Positions 49,630 to 59,212 of a stretch of 64,000 nt of DNA are shown one piece after another (position 1 is the first letter of the stretch; each line of letters starts with the position of its first letter). The notes beneath the pieces are model-generated. The model saw only the letters and a program-made list of their open reading frames with translations. It did no database searches and was not told the origin of the DNA. The DNA comes from Sphingomonas profundi (GTDB lineage: Bacteria > Pseudomonadota > Alphaproteobacteria > Sphingomonadales > Sphingomonadaceae), in the NCBI RefSeq assembly GCF_009739515.1, contig NZ_CP046535.1, positions 124,001 through 188,000 of the forward strand, read 5' to 3'. A program made the position numbers and the translations under genes.

Positions 49630-51060
49630 TCAGCCGAGCGCGGCGAGACCCTCTGGCCTGCCAGTCGCGTTGATGATCTGAAGCTGGGTGAACGCCCGCA
49701 ACCCGTCGTCGCCGGACTCCACGCCGAGCCCGGACTCCTTCGCGCCGCCGAACGGAACGCTTGGCAGCAGCTCCGAATGCTTGTTGATCCACACCGTCCC
49801 ACAGTCGAGCCGCGGTGCGAGGGCGTCGGCGCGGTCAGCACCCGTCGACCACAAGGAGGCGCCGAGCCCGAAGCTGGATCGGTTCGCGCGGGCGATCGCC
49901 TCGTCGGTCGTTCGATAGGGGAGGACCGGCAGCACCGGCCCGAACTGCTCCTCGTCGACGAGCGGGGTTCCCTCCTCCACGTCCCTCACGATGGTCGGGC
50001 TGACGAAGTAACCGGATGCCGGCGCGGCGCGCGACGGGAGCACGGTGGCATAGTCGCGCGCACCGGCGATCAGGTTCCGAACCCGGATGAACTGCGCCTC
50101 GTTCTGCACCGGGCCCATCGTGGTTGCGGGATCCAGGCCGTCACCGAGGCGCGCGTCATCGGCCAGGGCCGCCAGCCGGTCGCACATGCCGTCGTACATC
50201 GACAGGGGTACGTATAGCCGCTTGATCGCGACGCAGAGCTGGCCGCTGTTTCGAAAGGCGCTCTCGAAGATCTTCGGGGCCACGTGATCAAGATCCGCGT
50301 CGTCCAGGACGATGCCGGCGTCGTTGCCGCCAAGTTCGAGCGTCAGCCGCTTCAGCGACGCGGCGGCAGACGCCATCACGTTCTTGCCGGTGGCCGTCGA
50401 GCCGGTGAAGGACACCTTGGCCACGGCCGGGTGGCTGGTCAGGAGCCCGCCCAGATCGTTGGCATCGGCAATGATGTTGAGCACGCCTGGCGGAAGCAGG
50501 TCTTTGATCAGCGCGCCGATACGCAAGGTAGTCAGCGGTGTCGTCGCGGCCGGCTTCAGGATCACCGTGTTGCCGGCGAGCAACGCGGGCGGCACCTTGA
50601 AGCCGATGATGCTGATCGGATAGTTCCACGGCGTGATCGCCGCGACCACCCCGAGAGGCCGCCGTCGCGCGACCACGCGGCGGGCGGACGAATCCACCAG
50701 TATGTCAGGCGCGAGCGAGCGGGTGGCGAAGTGCCGGAACGCCTCGACCGCGCGCGACACCTCTACTCTCGCCTGCGCGATCGGCTTGCCCTGTTCTTGG
50801 GTCAGCAGCGCGGCGAGCATTTCGCGCTCGCGGTCGATGACATCAGCGATCGCGACCAGCATCGTCTGCCGCACCGCGAACGGGGTGTCGCGCCAGAGCG
50901 GAAATCCCGCGGCGGCACTGGCGATCGCGAGATCGAGCTGAGCGCGCGACGCACGCGGCGCTCTGCCGACGATCTTCAGCGTTGCCGGATTGACGATGTC
51001 CATGACGTCGTCGCCCGGCACCAGTGCTCCGCCGATCAGCAGGCTGAAATGGTCCGTCAC
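49630..51060 (-). CDS. NAD(P)+-dependent aldehyde dehydrogenase
   Basis: 476 residues. N146 in ITPWNYP, E242 in LTLELGGNDA and the catalytic C276 in NSGQLCVAIKRLYV are conserved, as are the coenzyme motif FTGSTATGK and FGGAKESGLGVESG. The Cys environment and length suit succinate- or carboxymuconate-semialdehyde dehydrogenases. I place the start at GTG 51060, seven bases after GTAGGAGC. An in-frame GTG 27 bases upstream overlaps the previous gene. In context it probably oxidises a semialdehyde formed during ring breakdown. Confidence 0.92.
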   Translation of the reverse strand: MTDHFSLLIGGALVPGDDVMDIVNPATLKIVGRAPRASRAQLDLAIASAAAGFPLWRDTPFAVRQTMLVAIADVIDREREMLAALLTQEQGKPIAQARVEVSRAVEAFRHFATRSLAPDILVDSSARRVVARRRPLGVVAAITPWNYPISIIGFKVPPALLAGNTVILKPAATTPLTTLRIGALIKDLLPPGVLNIIADANDLGGLLTSHPAVAKVSFTGSTATGKNVMASAAASLKRLTLELGGNDAGIVLDDADLDHVAPKIFESAFRNSGQLCVAIKRLYVPLSMYDGMCDRLAALADDARLGDGLDPATTMGPVQNEAQFIRVRNLIAGARDYATVLPSRAAPASGYFVSPTIVRDVEEGTPLVDEEQFGPVLPVLPYRTTDEAIARANRSSFGLGASLWSTGADRADALAPRLDCGTVWINKHSELLPSVPFGGAKESGLGVESGDDGLRAFTQLQIINATGRPEGLAALG

Positions 51061-51071
51061 TGCTGGTGCTC

Positions 51072-51728
51072 CTACCGGCCGGGCCACTGCGGAGGATCGA
51101 TGAACAGCAGCTCCTCCGTCACCGAATAGGCGTCGGCGTAACCGCAGCGGGCGAGGGGACGCGCCTGCGCCGTGTCGAACTTGCCGTCGACGATGTAGTC
51201 GCGATTGATGTGAACGCGCACGACCTCACCGAGGATCAGCGTCCAGTTCGTCGCGACCTTGTCCACGCCCGCCAACGTCACGACCTGGGTAAGCCGGCAC
51301 TCGAAGGCGGCCGGGCTCTCCGCGACGCGGGGCGGCCGCACCAGATCCGACGGGATCTGCTCAAGCGCCGTGATCTCGAACTCGCTATGGCCGGGCCGGG
51401 CATCGATCGCCGACAGGTTGACGCTGCGCGCGAGGGCCGCCGTGGGAAGATTGTACACGAACTCGCCCGTCGCAAGGATGTTGCGCTGGCTGTCTTTCAC
51501 GCCCTGACTGGAGAAGCCGAGCAGCGGCGGCTTGTTACAGAACAGATTGAAGTAGCTGTACGGCGCCAGATTGGCTTTTCCGTCCGCGTCCACGGACGAG
51601 ATCCAGCCGATCGGCCGCGGTGCCACGATCGCCTTGAGCGGGTCGAACGCCAACCCATGCCCTTCGATCGGCACGTAGCTGTGGAAACGCTCGCGATCGT
51701 GCGTCTGGTCGGTGGGGGCCGGTCTCAC
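51072..51728 (-). CDS. Flavin reductase-like domain protein
   Basis: 218 residues of the DIM6/NTAB flavin-binding fold: VAPRPIGWISSVDADGKANL, then APYSYFNLFCNKPPLLGFSS, and a C-terminal GEVVRVHINRDYIVDGKFDT. Such proteins supply reduced FMN or FAD to two-component monooxygenases; no oxygenase component is visible in the window, so it may lie elsewhere. GTG 51728 is preceded by GGAGAG; longer in-frame versions up to 51893 run into the promoter region. First gene of the catabolic operon. Confidence 0.82.
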   Translation of the reverse strand: MRPAPTDQTHDRERFHSYVPIEGHGLAFDPLKAIVAPRPIGWISSVDADGKANLAPYSYFNLFCNKPPLLGFSSQGVKDSQRNILATGEFVYNLPTAALARSVNLSAIDARPGHSEFEITALEQIPSDLVRPPRVAESPAAFECRLTQVVTLAGVDKVATNWTLILGEVVRVHINRDYIVDGKFDTAQARPLARCGYADAYSVTEELLFIDPPQWPGR

Positions 51729-51864
51729 TGCAAGGTCTCGCTCTCCAACGGTCTGGGCCCGGCCGACTGCCGCCCCCGGCGATCCGACATCGCCGCGCAT
51801 CCAGGTGGTGCGAAACCTTGGAGGAGATATCGGAACTAACCCCCGGAGGCGGAACCCGCATTTC

Positions 51865-51885
51865 GCGAAAGTCTCTCTTCTGCGG
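51865..51885 (+). promoter_or_regulatory. Cluster motif site A
   Basis: GCGAAAGTCTCTCTTCTGCGG is a 21-base imperfect palindrome, 137 bases upstream of the flavin reductase start. The left half GCGAAA and right half TTnTGCGG recur at five other sites in the island. Confidence 0.45.
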
Positions 51886-51929
51886 ATCAGCATCGCGCGA
51901 CGCTGCCGGCCGCGCCCATTACCAGCGCG

Positions 51930-51950
51930 GCGAAAAACACTCTTTTGCGG
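51930..51950 (+). promoter_or_regulatory. Cluster motif site B
   Basis: GCGAAAAACACTCTTTTGCGG differs from site A only in its centre. It lies 145 bases upstream of the TonB receptor start. Confidence 0.45.
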
Positions 51951-52094
51951 GGCATGGGTTGAAGGCGTGCACCGTCCGCAAGATTGTTGCGTGGCTGACG
52001 ATCAACGGCGTTCGTCCATTTTCGCATACTGCAGATGGCATGTGGAGGGCGGCGAACTCAGAGAGCGGTCGCGGAGAAAATAGAGGGAGGATGT

Positions 52095-54476
52095 ATGAAA
52101 AGAGTATCGCGCCGCTTACGTCGGCTACAATTGTCTGCGCTCGGCTCCGCGTCATTTCTAGGGTTGGCCTCTCCTGTCTTCGCGCAGTCGGCGACACCGC
52201 CGGTCGCTACCGAGGCTTCGACACCCGTCGCATCCGCTGCCGCTTCTGACGATCCGGCCGTGGCGGAATCCGGGCTGCAGGACATCGTCGTCACCGCGCG
52301 CAAGCGGGAGGAGCGGCTGCGCGACGTGCCGGTCGCGATCGTCGCTGTGTCGGGCGCCACGCTGTCGCAGAACAACGTCGTCCGCCTGACCGACCTGACG
52401 ACGCTTGTGCCGAACTTCCAGCTGTCGCTTGCCGCCGCCGCGCCTGTGGCCGCGATACGGGGTTTCGGCACATACGGCACCACCTTCGCCCAATCGGTCG
52501 GCAAGTTCACGGACAATATATCTTACGGCCGCGACGTTCACGCCCGCCTCCCCTTGTTCGATATCGAGCAGCTGGAGGTTCTGAAAGGCCCGCAAGTGCT
52601 GCTGTACGGCAACAGTACGACGGCGGGCGCGCTGAACATCGTGACGAGGCGGCCCGGCACGACGTTGAGCGCGGACGGATCGGCGTCTTACGAGTTCAAT
52701 TACAATGAAACGCAGCTTGACGGCGGCGTCACTGTACCGCTGAACGATTGGGCGAGTGTACGCGCGGCCGGCTTCCTCCAGCGTCTCGACAAGGGCTGGC
52801 TCTTCAATACCATCAACGGACGATATGATCCGCGGCTGCGGAACTGGGCGGGGCGCGTTTCGCTTCGGCTTACGCCGGCATCCGGCACCACCGTCGACCT
52901 GAAGGCGGAGGTCGATCGCACGGCGGACTATGGTTCGTCGTTTCAGCCGATCACGCAAGGCACCAATCCGGCCCGACAACTTCCGGACGTCACGCTCGAT
53001 GACCGCCATGTCGATCCCTATAATACGGCCCCGTTCTTCGCCAACGAGTTCCAGAAGGTCAGAAATCAGACCTATCAGATGACCGTGGCGCAATCGATCG
53101 GCGATGATATCCTTACCTCCACGACCGGCTACGTCGACACGAGCGTCGCAAGCAACGTCAACAGCCCATCGGGAAATCCGGATCTGGCGGTAGCCCTCTT
53201 CATCAAATATCGTCAGTTCAGCCAGGAGCTTCGCTATAGCGGCGAAGTGGGTATATTGTCTTATACTGTCGGCGGCTACTATGAGAATTACCGTTTCGAT
53301 GGAGTGACGCTGACGAACTTCAACCTTCCATTCTACCGTTTGCCGGCGCCGGCCGTCGGCAAGTACACATCCTTGTACCAGCGCAGCGACAGCTATTCCG
53401 GCTTTGCGGATCTGACGGCGAACGTCACCAGCAAGCTGAGTATCAGTGCCGGCGCGCGTTACTCGATCATTCGTCAGAAGAACGATCAATCCGCGCTGGC
53501 CACGAACCTGGTCCCGTACATCACCTCCGGAACGACGCGCGATACCTTGCTGTCGTTCGTCAATCCGGCGCGCAACGCCGTGCTGGCAGGTGCGCTCAAC
53601 TCGATTGTCCACACGTTCGAGGACATCCCTGTGCGGGAAAATCACTTCCAGCCGCAGGTGATAGCCCAGTTCAAGCCGAACAGCCTCACGATGCTCTACG
53701 CCAAGTTCGTCAAAGGCAACAAGGTGGGCGGCGTCGACATCAACTATAGCGGATCGGCGGCGACGGGTGCCACGCCGCAGGGCGCCCGCTTCGGGCCGGA
53801 AAGCGCCAATTCGTACGAGGTGGGCATCAAGGGCGTTTCCAGCGATCGCAAGCTTGAATATTCCCTCGACGGCTTCTGGTCGACCATCAAGAACCTGCAG
53901 ACATCGTCCTTCATCGGGAATACGGTGTTCACGACCAATGTAGGCAAAGCACAATCGCGTGGCGTCGAGGCGACCTTATCCTATCGTCCTGTGCCTGACC
54001 TGAGGCTCGACGTGAGTGCCAATTACCTCGACACCGAGTTCCAGGACTTCCCTCGCGGCGTCTGCACCGTCGCGCAGGCGAACGCCACGCCTGCGGGGAC
54101 GGCGTGCCAGCAGAATCTCTCAGGCAGGCCGACCCCCTATTCCTCGAAGTTCAGCGGCACCGTGGCCGCCACCTATACGCGGGAGATCGGTGGCGTTGTC
54201 GGAGAGTTCGGCCTGGCGGCACAAGGCCGCACCAGATATAATTCGACGACGACCAGTATCGATCCCCTCGGCGATCAGAAAGGATTCGTCCTGCTCGATG
54301 CGAATCTCAGCCTGTCTTCGCTGACGAAGAGCTGGAAATTGTCGCTGTTCGCGCGAAACCTGACCGATTATCAGTTCAAGGAATATGGAACGGCGACGCC
54401 GCTGGTGCCGGGTGCGTTCAGTGTGTTCATCAGCCGTGGTCGCACGGTCGGCCTGCGTCTCAGCACTCACTATTGA
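52095..54476 (+). CDS. TonB-dependent outer-membrane receptor of the catabolic island
   Basis: 793 residues. The signal peptide ends at SPVFAQS. The plug starts DIVVTARKREERLRDVPVAI and holds LKGPQVLLYGNSTTAGALNI. The barrel ends ...VGLRLSTHY with a terminal aromatic. ATG 52095 is four bases after GGGAGG. Placement between the dioxygenase operon and the LysR gene suggests it imports the aromatic or other large substrate of the pathway. Its codons use more A and T than the genes left of 46 kb, as expected for acquired DNA. Confidence 0.92.
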   Translation: MKRVSRRLRRLQLSALGSASFLGLASPVFAQSATPPVATEASTPVASAAASDDPAVAESGLQDIVVTARKREERLRDVPVAIVAVSGATLSQNNVVRLTDLTTLVPNFQLSLAAAAPVAAIRGFGTYGTTFAQSVGKFTDNISYGRDVHARLPLFDIEQLEVLKGPQVLLYGNSTTAGALNIVTRRPGTTLSADGSASYEFNYNETQLDGGVTVPLNDWASVRAAGFLQRLDKGWLFNTINGRYDPRLRNWAGRVSLRLTPASGTTVDLKAEVDRTADYGSSFQPITQGTNPARQLPDVTLDDRHVDPYNTAPFFANEFQKVRNQTYQMTVAQSIGDDILTSTTGYVDTSVASNVNSPSGNPDLAVALFIKYRQFSQELRYSGEVGILSYTVGGYYENYRFDGVTLTNFNLPFYRLPAPAVGKYTSLYQRSDSYSGFADLTANVTSKLSISAGARYSIIRQKNDQSALATNLVPYITSGTTRDTLLSFVNPARNAVLAGALNSIVHTFEDIPVRENHFQPQVIAQFKPNSLTMLYAKFVKGNKVGGVDINYSGSAATGATPQGARFGPESANSYEVGIKGVSSDRKLEYSLDGFWSTIKNLQTSSFIGNTVFTTNVGKAQSRGVEATLSYRPVPDLRLDVSANYLDTEFQDFPRGVCTVAQANATPAGTACQQNLSGRPTPYSSKFSGTVAATYTREIGGVVGEFGLAAQGRTRYNSTTTSIDPLGDQKGFVLLDANLSLSSLTKSWKLSLFARNLTDYQFKEYGTATPLVPGAFSVFISRGRTVGLRLSTHY

Positions 54477-54546
54477 GCGAGCCGGAAGCTTCAGGCGAGC
54501 CGACTGCTCACCCGACGCCTCTCATCGCGCTCGTTCGAGAAACGAA

Positions 54547-54567
54547 AGACAGAAGTCCGTTTTTCGA
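54547..54567 (-). promoter_or_regulatory. Cluster motif site E (weaker)
   Basis: Read on the minus strand it is TCGAAAAACGGACTTCTGTC(T), which matches site B at CGAAAAAC and CTT. It lies 149 bases upstream of the LysR start. Confidence 0.3.
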
Positions 54568-54715
54568 AACAAGCGCGCTATCCCGGCACTTTCCGGCGCG
54601 CACCCCGCCAACCTTGCTGACGGGGGCGCGATCCCGCCATCGCGCGGCGACGGGAACCATGCTAGGCGAGGCTTGCTCCCGTCAAAGGGGGCGCGGCCAT
54701 GGGACAGGATATCGT

Positions 54716-55735
54716 ATGACGGCATCGACCGGCGCCGCCGTGTCTTCCCGCGTCGCCACCGATTTCCTCGAACTGGAAGTCTTCGTCGCGGTCGTCGAAG
54801 CCGGCGCCTTTTCCGAAGCCGCCCGGCGCCTCGGCCTATCCCCGCCCAGCATCAGCCGGCATATCAGCGCGCTGGAGGCCCGCCTCCGGGCGAAGCTCAT
54901 CCAGCGCAATACGCGTACCATTCTGGTCACGGAGGCGGGTTCCGTCTTCTACGCCAAGATACGCCCCGTGCTGGAGGATCTTCAGGCAGCAGAGGCGGAG
55001 GCCTCAAGTTCAAAGGTCGAGGCGCGGGGGCACCTGAAAGTCTCGCTCAGCGCCGGCGTCGCGCTCAGCTTCATCAATCCAAATCTCCCCGAATTTCTCA
55101 GAGCCTACCCGCAGCTCCGGGTCGAGATCATGCTGACCGCCGAACGTCGCGACATGCTGAAAGACGGTATCGACCTCGCCATCGCGAGCAGCAACGATGT
55201 CAACATCAACGCCACGCCCGGTTTTACCGCGATCTTCCTGGCCCGCCTGAAGACCGGCATCTATGCGTCACCGGCCTATCTTGCGGCGCACGGCACTCCT
55301 GTCGAACCGGCCGATCTCCAGTATCACAACTGCCTGTGCGGGCGGACCGACACGTTCAACGAGCTCTGGCCGATGCAATCGTCCGAGGGCATCAAGCCAG
55401 TCCGCGTTCGTGGCAGCCTGATCGCCGACAGCGGCGACCTGCTGCTCGAGGCGGTTCGCAACGACATCGGCATCGCCATGCTGCCGAGGCACTATGTTCA
55501 GGCCGCCCTCGTCGAGGGCGAGGTCGTCTCGGTCCTTGAAGGTCATCTCGCCCAGACCCACACGCTCTATGCCATCGTGCCGGACAGGGCCTATCTGGCG
55601 AAGAAGGTGGGCGTGTTCGTCGATTTCGTCCGGCGGTGCTTCAATGGCGCGACCACATTGGAAATGGTGGATCCCGGCGCGGGCGAAGACCGGCCCCAGC
55701 ACCGTGACGGAGAGAGACTGAAAGCCGCTGAATGA
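54716..55735 (+). CDS. LysR family transcriptional regulator
   Basis: 339 residues. The N-terminal winged helix-turn-helix reads FLELEVFVAVVEAGAFSEAA, then RRLGLSPPSISRHISALEAR. A periplasmic-binding-like effector domain follows (LPEFLRAYPQLRVEIMLTAE, GIDLAIASSND, LLEAVRNDIGIAMLPRHYVQ), in the CrgA/DsdC-like subgroup with two-lobed ligand site. ATG 54716 follows GGACAGGA; the open frame from 54473 crosses the receptor stop and is rejected. It is the only regulator in the island, so it is the natural candidate to bind the cluster motif, although that motif is longer and less T-N11-A like than a usual LysR box. Confidence 0.92.
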   Translation: MTASTGAAVSSRVATDFLELEVFVAVVEAGAFSEAARRLGLSPPSISRHISALEARLRAKLIQRNTRTILVTEAGSVFYAKIRPVLEDLQAAEAEASSSKVEARGHLKVSLSAGVALSFINPNLPEFLRAYPQLRVEIMLTAERRDMLKDGIDLAIASSNDVNINATPGFTAIFLARLKTGIYASPAYLAAHGTPVEPADLQYHNCLCGRTDTFNELWPMQSSEGIKPVRVRGSLIADSGDLLLEAVRNDIGIAMLPRHYVQAALVEGEVVSVLEGHLAQTHTLYAIVPDRAYLAKKVGVFVDFVRRCFNGATTLEMVDPGAGEDRPQHRDGERLKAAE

Positions 55736-55793
55736 ACCGCCGTCGCGCACGGCCTGTGGGGGCGAGCTGCCGCTTCGGCCCAGATGGCAGGGT

Positions 55794-55814
55794 ACGAAAT
55801 TCACTCTTCCGCGA
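55794..55814 (+). promoter_or_regulatory. Cluster motif site C
   Basis: ACGAAATTCACTCTTCCGCGA shares CGAAA, the central CTCTT and the CCGCG half with the other sites. It lies 107 bases upstream of the MaoC-like gene. Confidence 0.4.
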
Positions 55815-55920
55815 CCGCGCGTAGCGCAAGTATTCCGATTCATCGAAGACGATCCGGCGAACGATGCGGCCGTCGGATCACCCGGGCCGGCCGACCAGTA
55901 AGAGATCAGGCTTCCCTGCG

Positions 55921-56988
55921 ATGCACGGCAATTTCTTCGAGGATCTGACGGTCGGCAGACGCTTCCGGCATCCGACCCCGCGAACCTTAACCAGTGGCGA
56001 TGTGGCGCTCTATATCGGCCTCACGGGCGCGCGACAGCCGCTGGCCTGTTCCCGCATACTCGCGCAGCGGATGGGTCATGTAGACTGTCCGATCGACGAT
56101 CTGCTCGTCTTCAACATCGTGTTCGGCAAGACCGTGCCCGATATCTCGCGCAATGCGGTGGCGAACCTGGGCTACGCCGACGTCCGCTTCCTGGCGGCGG
56201 TCCGCGTCGGCGACACGATCCGCGCCGAGAGCGAGGTGATCGGCCGGCGGGAGACTGCCCGCGGCGATGCCGGCATCGTCTATGTCCGCACCCAGGCGTT
56301 CGATCAGGACGAAACGCCCGTCTGCAGCTTCGTGCGCTGGGTGATGGTGCGCAAGGCGGCCACGGGCGGAGAGCCGTGCGAAGCCCAGGTGCCGCATCTT
56401 CCGACCATGGTTGAGCCGGACCGTATCGTCCCGCCGCCGCCTGTCGATGGCGCCGCGCTGTTCGACGCGTCGCAGTCCGATCGGGGATGGGAAGACTATG
56501 CGGTAGGGGAGCGGATCGACCACCCGGACGGGATCACGATCGATCCCAGCGACCATACCCTCGCGACCAAGCTCTTCCAGAACAATGCGCAGGTTCATTT
56601 CGACGCGCTGCTCATGTCCGGCACCGGCCACGGCCAGCGCCTCGTCTATGGTGGCTTCGTGATGTCGATCTGCCACGCTCTCGGGTATGACGGGCTTGAG
56701 AACGCCTTCGCCATCGGCGCGATCAACGGCGGCACGCACGCGGCGCCGGTGTTCGCCGGCGATACCCTCTACGCCGCGACGCTCATACTCGATCGCTTCG
56801 CGCTACCGGGGCGGAGCGACGTCGGCGCGATCAGGATCCGCCGGATCGGGCTGAAGAACGTCCGCCCGGAAGGGCTGGACCTCGCATCGCTCTCGCCCCG
56901 CGAGCGGCACCCCGCACTGGTGCTCGACCTCGACCATACCCTGCTTTTCCCGTCATCATCCCTCTTGCGCAACGAGCCCCGCCGATGA
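55921..56988 (+). CDS. MaoC-family enoyl-CoA hydratase (mesaconyl-CoA hydratase-like)
   Basis: 355 residues forming two hot-dog domains. HPTPRTLTSGDVALYIGLTG marks the first. The second has DHTLATKLFQNNAQVHFDAL, the hydratase-2 motif with its catalytic Asp and His, then GGFVMSICHALGYDGLENAF. The length and double-domain architecture match mesaconyl-CoA (2-methylfumaryl-CoA) hydratases of the ethylmalonyl-CoA and 3-hydroxypropionate pathways. ATG 55921 has only a weak ribosome-binding site but gives the family N-terminus. The stop overlaps the ATG of the lyase gene, supporting a consecutive reaction. Confidence 0.84.
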   Translation: MHGNFFEDLTVGRRFRHPTPRTLTSGDVALYIGLTGARQPLACSRILAQRMGHVDCPIDDLLVFNIVFGKTVPDISRNAVANLGYADVRFLAAVRVGDTIRAESEVIGRRETARGDAGIVYVRTQAFDQDETPVCSFVRWVMVRKAATGGEPCEAQVPHLPTMVEPDRIVPPPPVDGAALFDASQSDRGWEDYAVGERIDHPDGITIDPSDHTLATKLFQNNAQVHFDALLMSGTGHGQRLVYGGFVMSICHALGYDGLENAFAIGAINGGTHAAPVFAGDTLYAATLILDRFALPGRSDVGAIRIRRIGLKNVRPEGLDLASLSPRERHPALVLDLDHTLLFPSSSLLRNEPRR

Positions 56989-57974
56989 GCGACACCGTCC
57001 ACCCCCGCGATGCTCTCTTCGATGGCGAGGCGGGCCTGCCGACGATCCCGACCTGCGAGCATTTTGCCGGAAGCGACAAGCTGATCCGCAAGGCGTTCGA
57101 TCTTCAACGCCGGCTCGGCCGCATCTTCGACGTGACATGCGATTGCGAGGACGGCGCCGCCGCGGGGCAGGAGGAGGAGCACGCACGCATGGTCGCGGCG
57201 TTGATCGCGTCGGAGGAGAACCCCTTCGACATGGCCGGCGCGCGCATCCACGATCCCGATCACGCCGCGTGCCTGCGTGACGTCGATCTGCTGCTGGAGA
57301 TCGCGGGCGAACGGCTCGCCTATCTCACGATCCCCAAGGCGACGTCGTTCGAGCAGTTGCAGCGCGTCCTCGATCATATCGGCTCGCGGCGCGAGGCGCT
57401 GGGTATCGTCCGCCCGATCCCCATTCACGTGTTGATCGAGACGCATGGGGCGCTGGCCGACGTTGCGAGGATCGCGGCGCTGCCCGCTGTGGAGGTGCTG
57501 GACTTCGGACTGATGGACTTCGTCAGCGCGCATGCCGGCGCCATCCCGGCCAGCGCGATGCGGAGCCCGGGCCAGTTCGACCACAGGCTGATCGCACGCG
57601 CCAAGGCGCAGGTGGCGGCGGCGGCCCTCGGCCACGGCGCGATCCCGGCGCATAATGTCTGCCTTGACCTGAAGAACGCCGATCAGGTCCATGCCGATGC
57701 GCGCCGCGCCCGCGAGGAATTCGGCTTTCTCCGCATGTGGAGCATCCACCCCATGCAGATCGAGCCGATCGTCCGCGCCATGCAGCCCGACTTCACCGAA
57801 GTCGAGACCGCGGCAGCGATCCTGTCGGCGGCCGCTCGCGCGTCGTGGGGGCCGATCCAGCATGCCGGCGAGCTGCACGACCGCGCGACGTATCGCTACT
57901 TCTGGAACCTGCTCCAGCGCGCGCACGGCGCCGGGATGACTCTGCCGGAGGAAGCGGCGGTGTTCTTCGCATGA
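56985..57974 (+). CDS. CitE/malyl-CoA lyase family (beta-methylmalyl-CoA lyase-like) protein
   Basis: 329 residues, TIM-barrel of the HpcH/HpaI-citrate lyase beta type. TCDCEDGAAAGQEEEHARM contains the metal-binding Glu-Asp, and LIETHGALADVARIAALPAV carries the second Glu. DFGLMDFVSAHAGAIPASAM and WSIHPMQIEPI fit malyl-CoA or citramalyl-CoA lyases. It would split methylmalyl-CoA to propionyl-CoA plus glyoxylate, or citramalyl-CoA to acetyl-CoA plus pyruvate. The ATGA overlaps with both neighbours show tight coupling with the hydratase and the CoA-transferase. Confidence 0.84.
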   Translation: MSDTVHPRDALFDGEAGLPTIPTCEHFAGSDKLIRKAFDLQRRLGRIFDVTCDCEDGAAAGQEEEHARMVAALIASEENPFDMAGARIHDPDHAACLRDVDLLLEIAGERLAYLTIPKATSFEQLQRVLDHIGSRREALGIVRPIPIHVLIETHGALADVARIAALPAVEVLDFGLMDFVSAHAGAIPASAMRSPGQFDHRLIARAKAQVAAAALGHGAIPAHNVCLDLKNADQVHADARRAREEFGFLRMWSIHPMQIEPIVRAMQPDFTEVETAAAILSAAARASWGPIQHAGELHDRATYRYFWNLLQRAHGAGMTLPEEAAVFFA

Positions 57975-59212
57975 GCGGGGAGCATGAGGGCGGGCCGTCG
58001 CTCGCCGCGCCCCTGGCGGGCATCCGGGTGATCGACCTGACCACGGTCATGATGGGGCCTTACGCCACCCACCAGCTATGCGCTCTCGGTGCATCGGTGA
58101 TCAAGGTGGAGCCGCTCGGCGGCGATTCGATGCGCGCCGTGGGTCCGATGCGTAATCCTGCGATGGGGCCGATGTACCTCAACGCCAATCGCGGCAAGAA
58201 GAGCATCGCGCTGGATGTGAAATCGCCGGACGGTCTCGCCGTGCTGCACGAGCTGCTCGCCGGGGCGGACGTGTTCGTCTCGAACGTGCGCTCCGGCGCG
58301 CTTCGGCGGCTCAAGCTGGACAGTGCGACGCTGCGAGGCAGCTATCCCGGGCTGATCCACGCCGTCGCCAACGGCTTCGGTTCCGGCGGCCGGTATCATG
58401 ATCGCCCGGCCTATGACGATCTGATCCAGGGTCTCGCCGGCATTCCCTGGGCGGCGGCGGGAGCCGCCGACGATGGAGTGCCACGCTACGCCGCGGCGAC
58501 CGTTGCCGACAGGGTCACGGGCCTCGTGCTCGCGAACGCCATCCTGGCGGCGTTGTTCGCGCGTGGGAAGGATGGCGTCGGTCGCTCGATCGAGGTGCCG
58601 ATGTTCGAGACGATGACGAGCTTCGTCATGGGCGATCACCTTGGCGGCCTGACGTTCGAGCCGCCGAACGGACCGCCCGGATATGCACGGCTGCTTACGC
58701 CGGGGCGCCGGCCCTATCGGACGAGCGACGGCTTCGTCTGCGCGGTGGTCTATACCGACGCGCACTGGCGGGCGTTCCTCGCGATGATCGGCCGGGCGGA
58801 GTTGTTCGACGCCGACGCGCGCTTCGCCACGCTGGGCGATCGTACCGCCCATATCGACGAACTCTATGCGCTGGTCGCGCAGGAGATGCCGCGCCGCACG
58901 ACGGCGGATTGGCTACGACTGTTGAACGCGGCAGACATACCCGCCGCGCCGATGCACACGCCGCAGACGCTGCTGAGCGATCCGCACCTCGGCGATGTCG
59001 GGTTCTTCGAACATGTCGAGCACCCGACCGAGGGCGCGTTGACGCAGATGCGCTATCCGGTGCGCATGGCAGACACTGATCTTCCCGCCGGAGAGCCAGC
59101 GCCGCGCATCGGCGCGCACAGCCGATCGATCCTGCGCGACTTGAGCTATGATGACGCGGCGATCGATCGCCTGTTCGCCCGCGGCGTCGTCACCGGCCCT
59201 GCGGCGGGCTAA
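57971..59212 (+). CDS. CaiB/BaiF family (class III) CoA-transferase
   Basis: 413 residues. The N-terminal LAGIRVIDLTTVMMGPYATH, then LGASVIKVEPLGGD, are the family's CoA-binding start. RPAYDDLIQGLAG holds the catalytic D149, on which the acyl-CoA intermediate forms. The middle block GKDGVGRSIEVPMFETMTSF is typical. Members move CoA between carboxylic acids, for example succinyl-CoA to mesaconate or methylsuccinate. Third gene of the MaoC-lyase-transferase operon. Its stop overlaps the convergent aldolase stop by four bases. Confidence 0.9.
   Translation: MSGEHEGGPSLAAPLAGIRVIDLTTVMMGPYATHQLCALGASVIKVEPLGGDSMRAVGPMRNPAMGPMYLNANRGKKSIALDVKSPDGLAVLHELLAGADVFVSNVRSGALRRLKLDSATLRGSYPGLIHAVANGFGSGGRYHDRPAYDDLIQGLAGIPWAAAGAADDGVPRYAAATVADRVTGLVLANAILAALFARGKDGVGRSIEVPMFETMTSFVMGDHLGGLTFEPPNGPPGYARLLTPGRRPYRTSDGFVCAVVYTDAHWRAFLAMIGRAELFDADARFATLGDRTAHIDELYALVAQEMPRRTTADWLRLLNAADIPAAPMHTPQTLLSDPHLGDVGFFEHVEHPTEGALTQMRYPVRMADTDLPAGEPAPRIGAHSRSILRDLSYDDAAIDRLFARGVVTGPAAG

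Larger units (their letters stand above)
51729..52094. other. Divergent promoter region of the catabolic island
   Basis: A 366-base AT-richer gap between the flavin-reductase operon and the TonB receptor. No ORF of note. It contains two copies of the cluster motif, 65 bases apart and almost exactly midway between the two start codons. GGGAGG ends 4 bases before the receptor ATG. Confidence 0.6.
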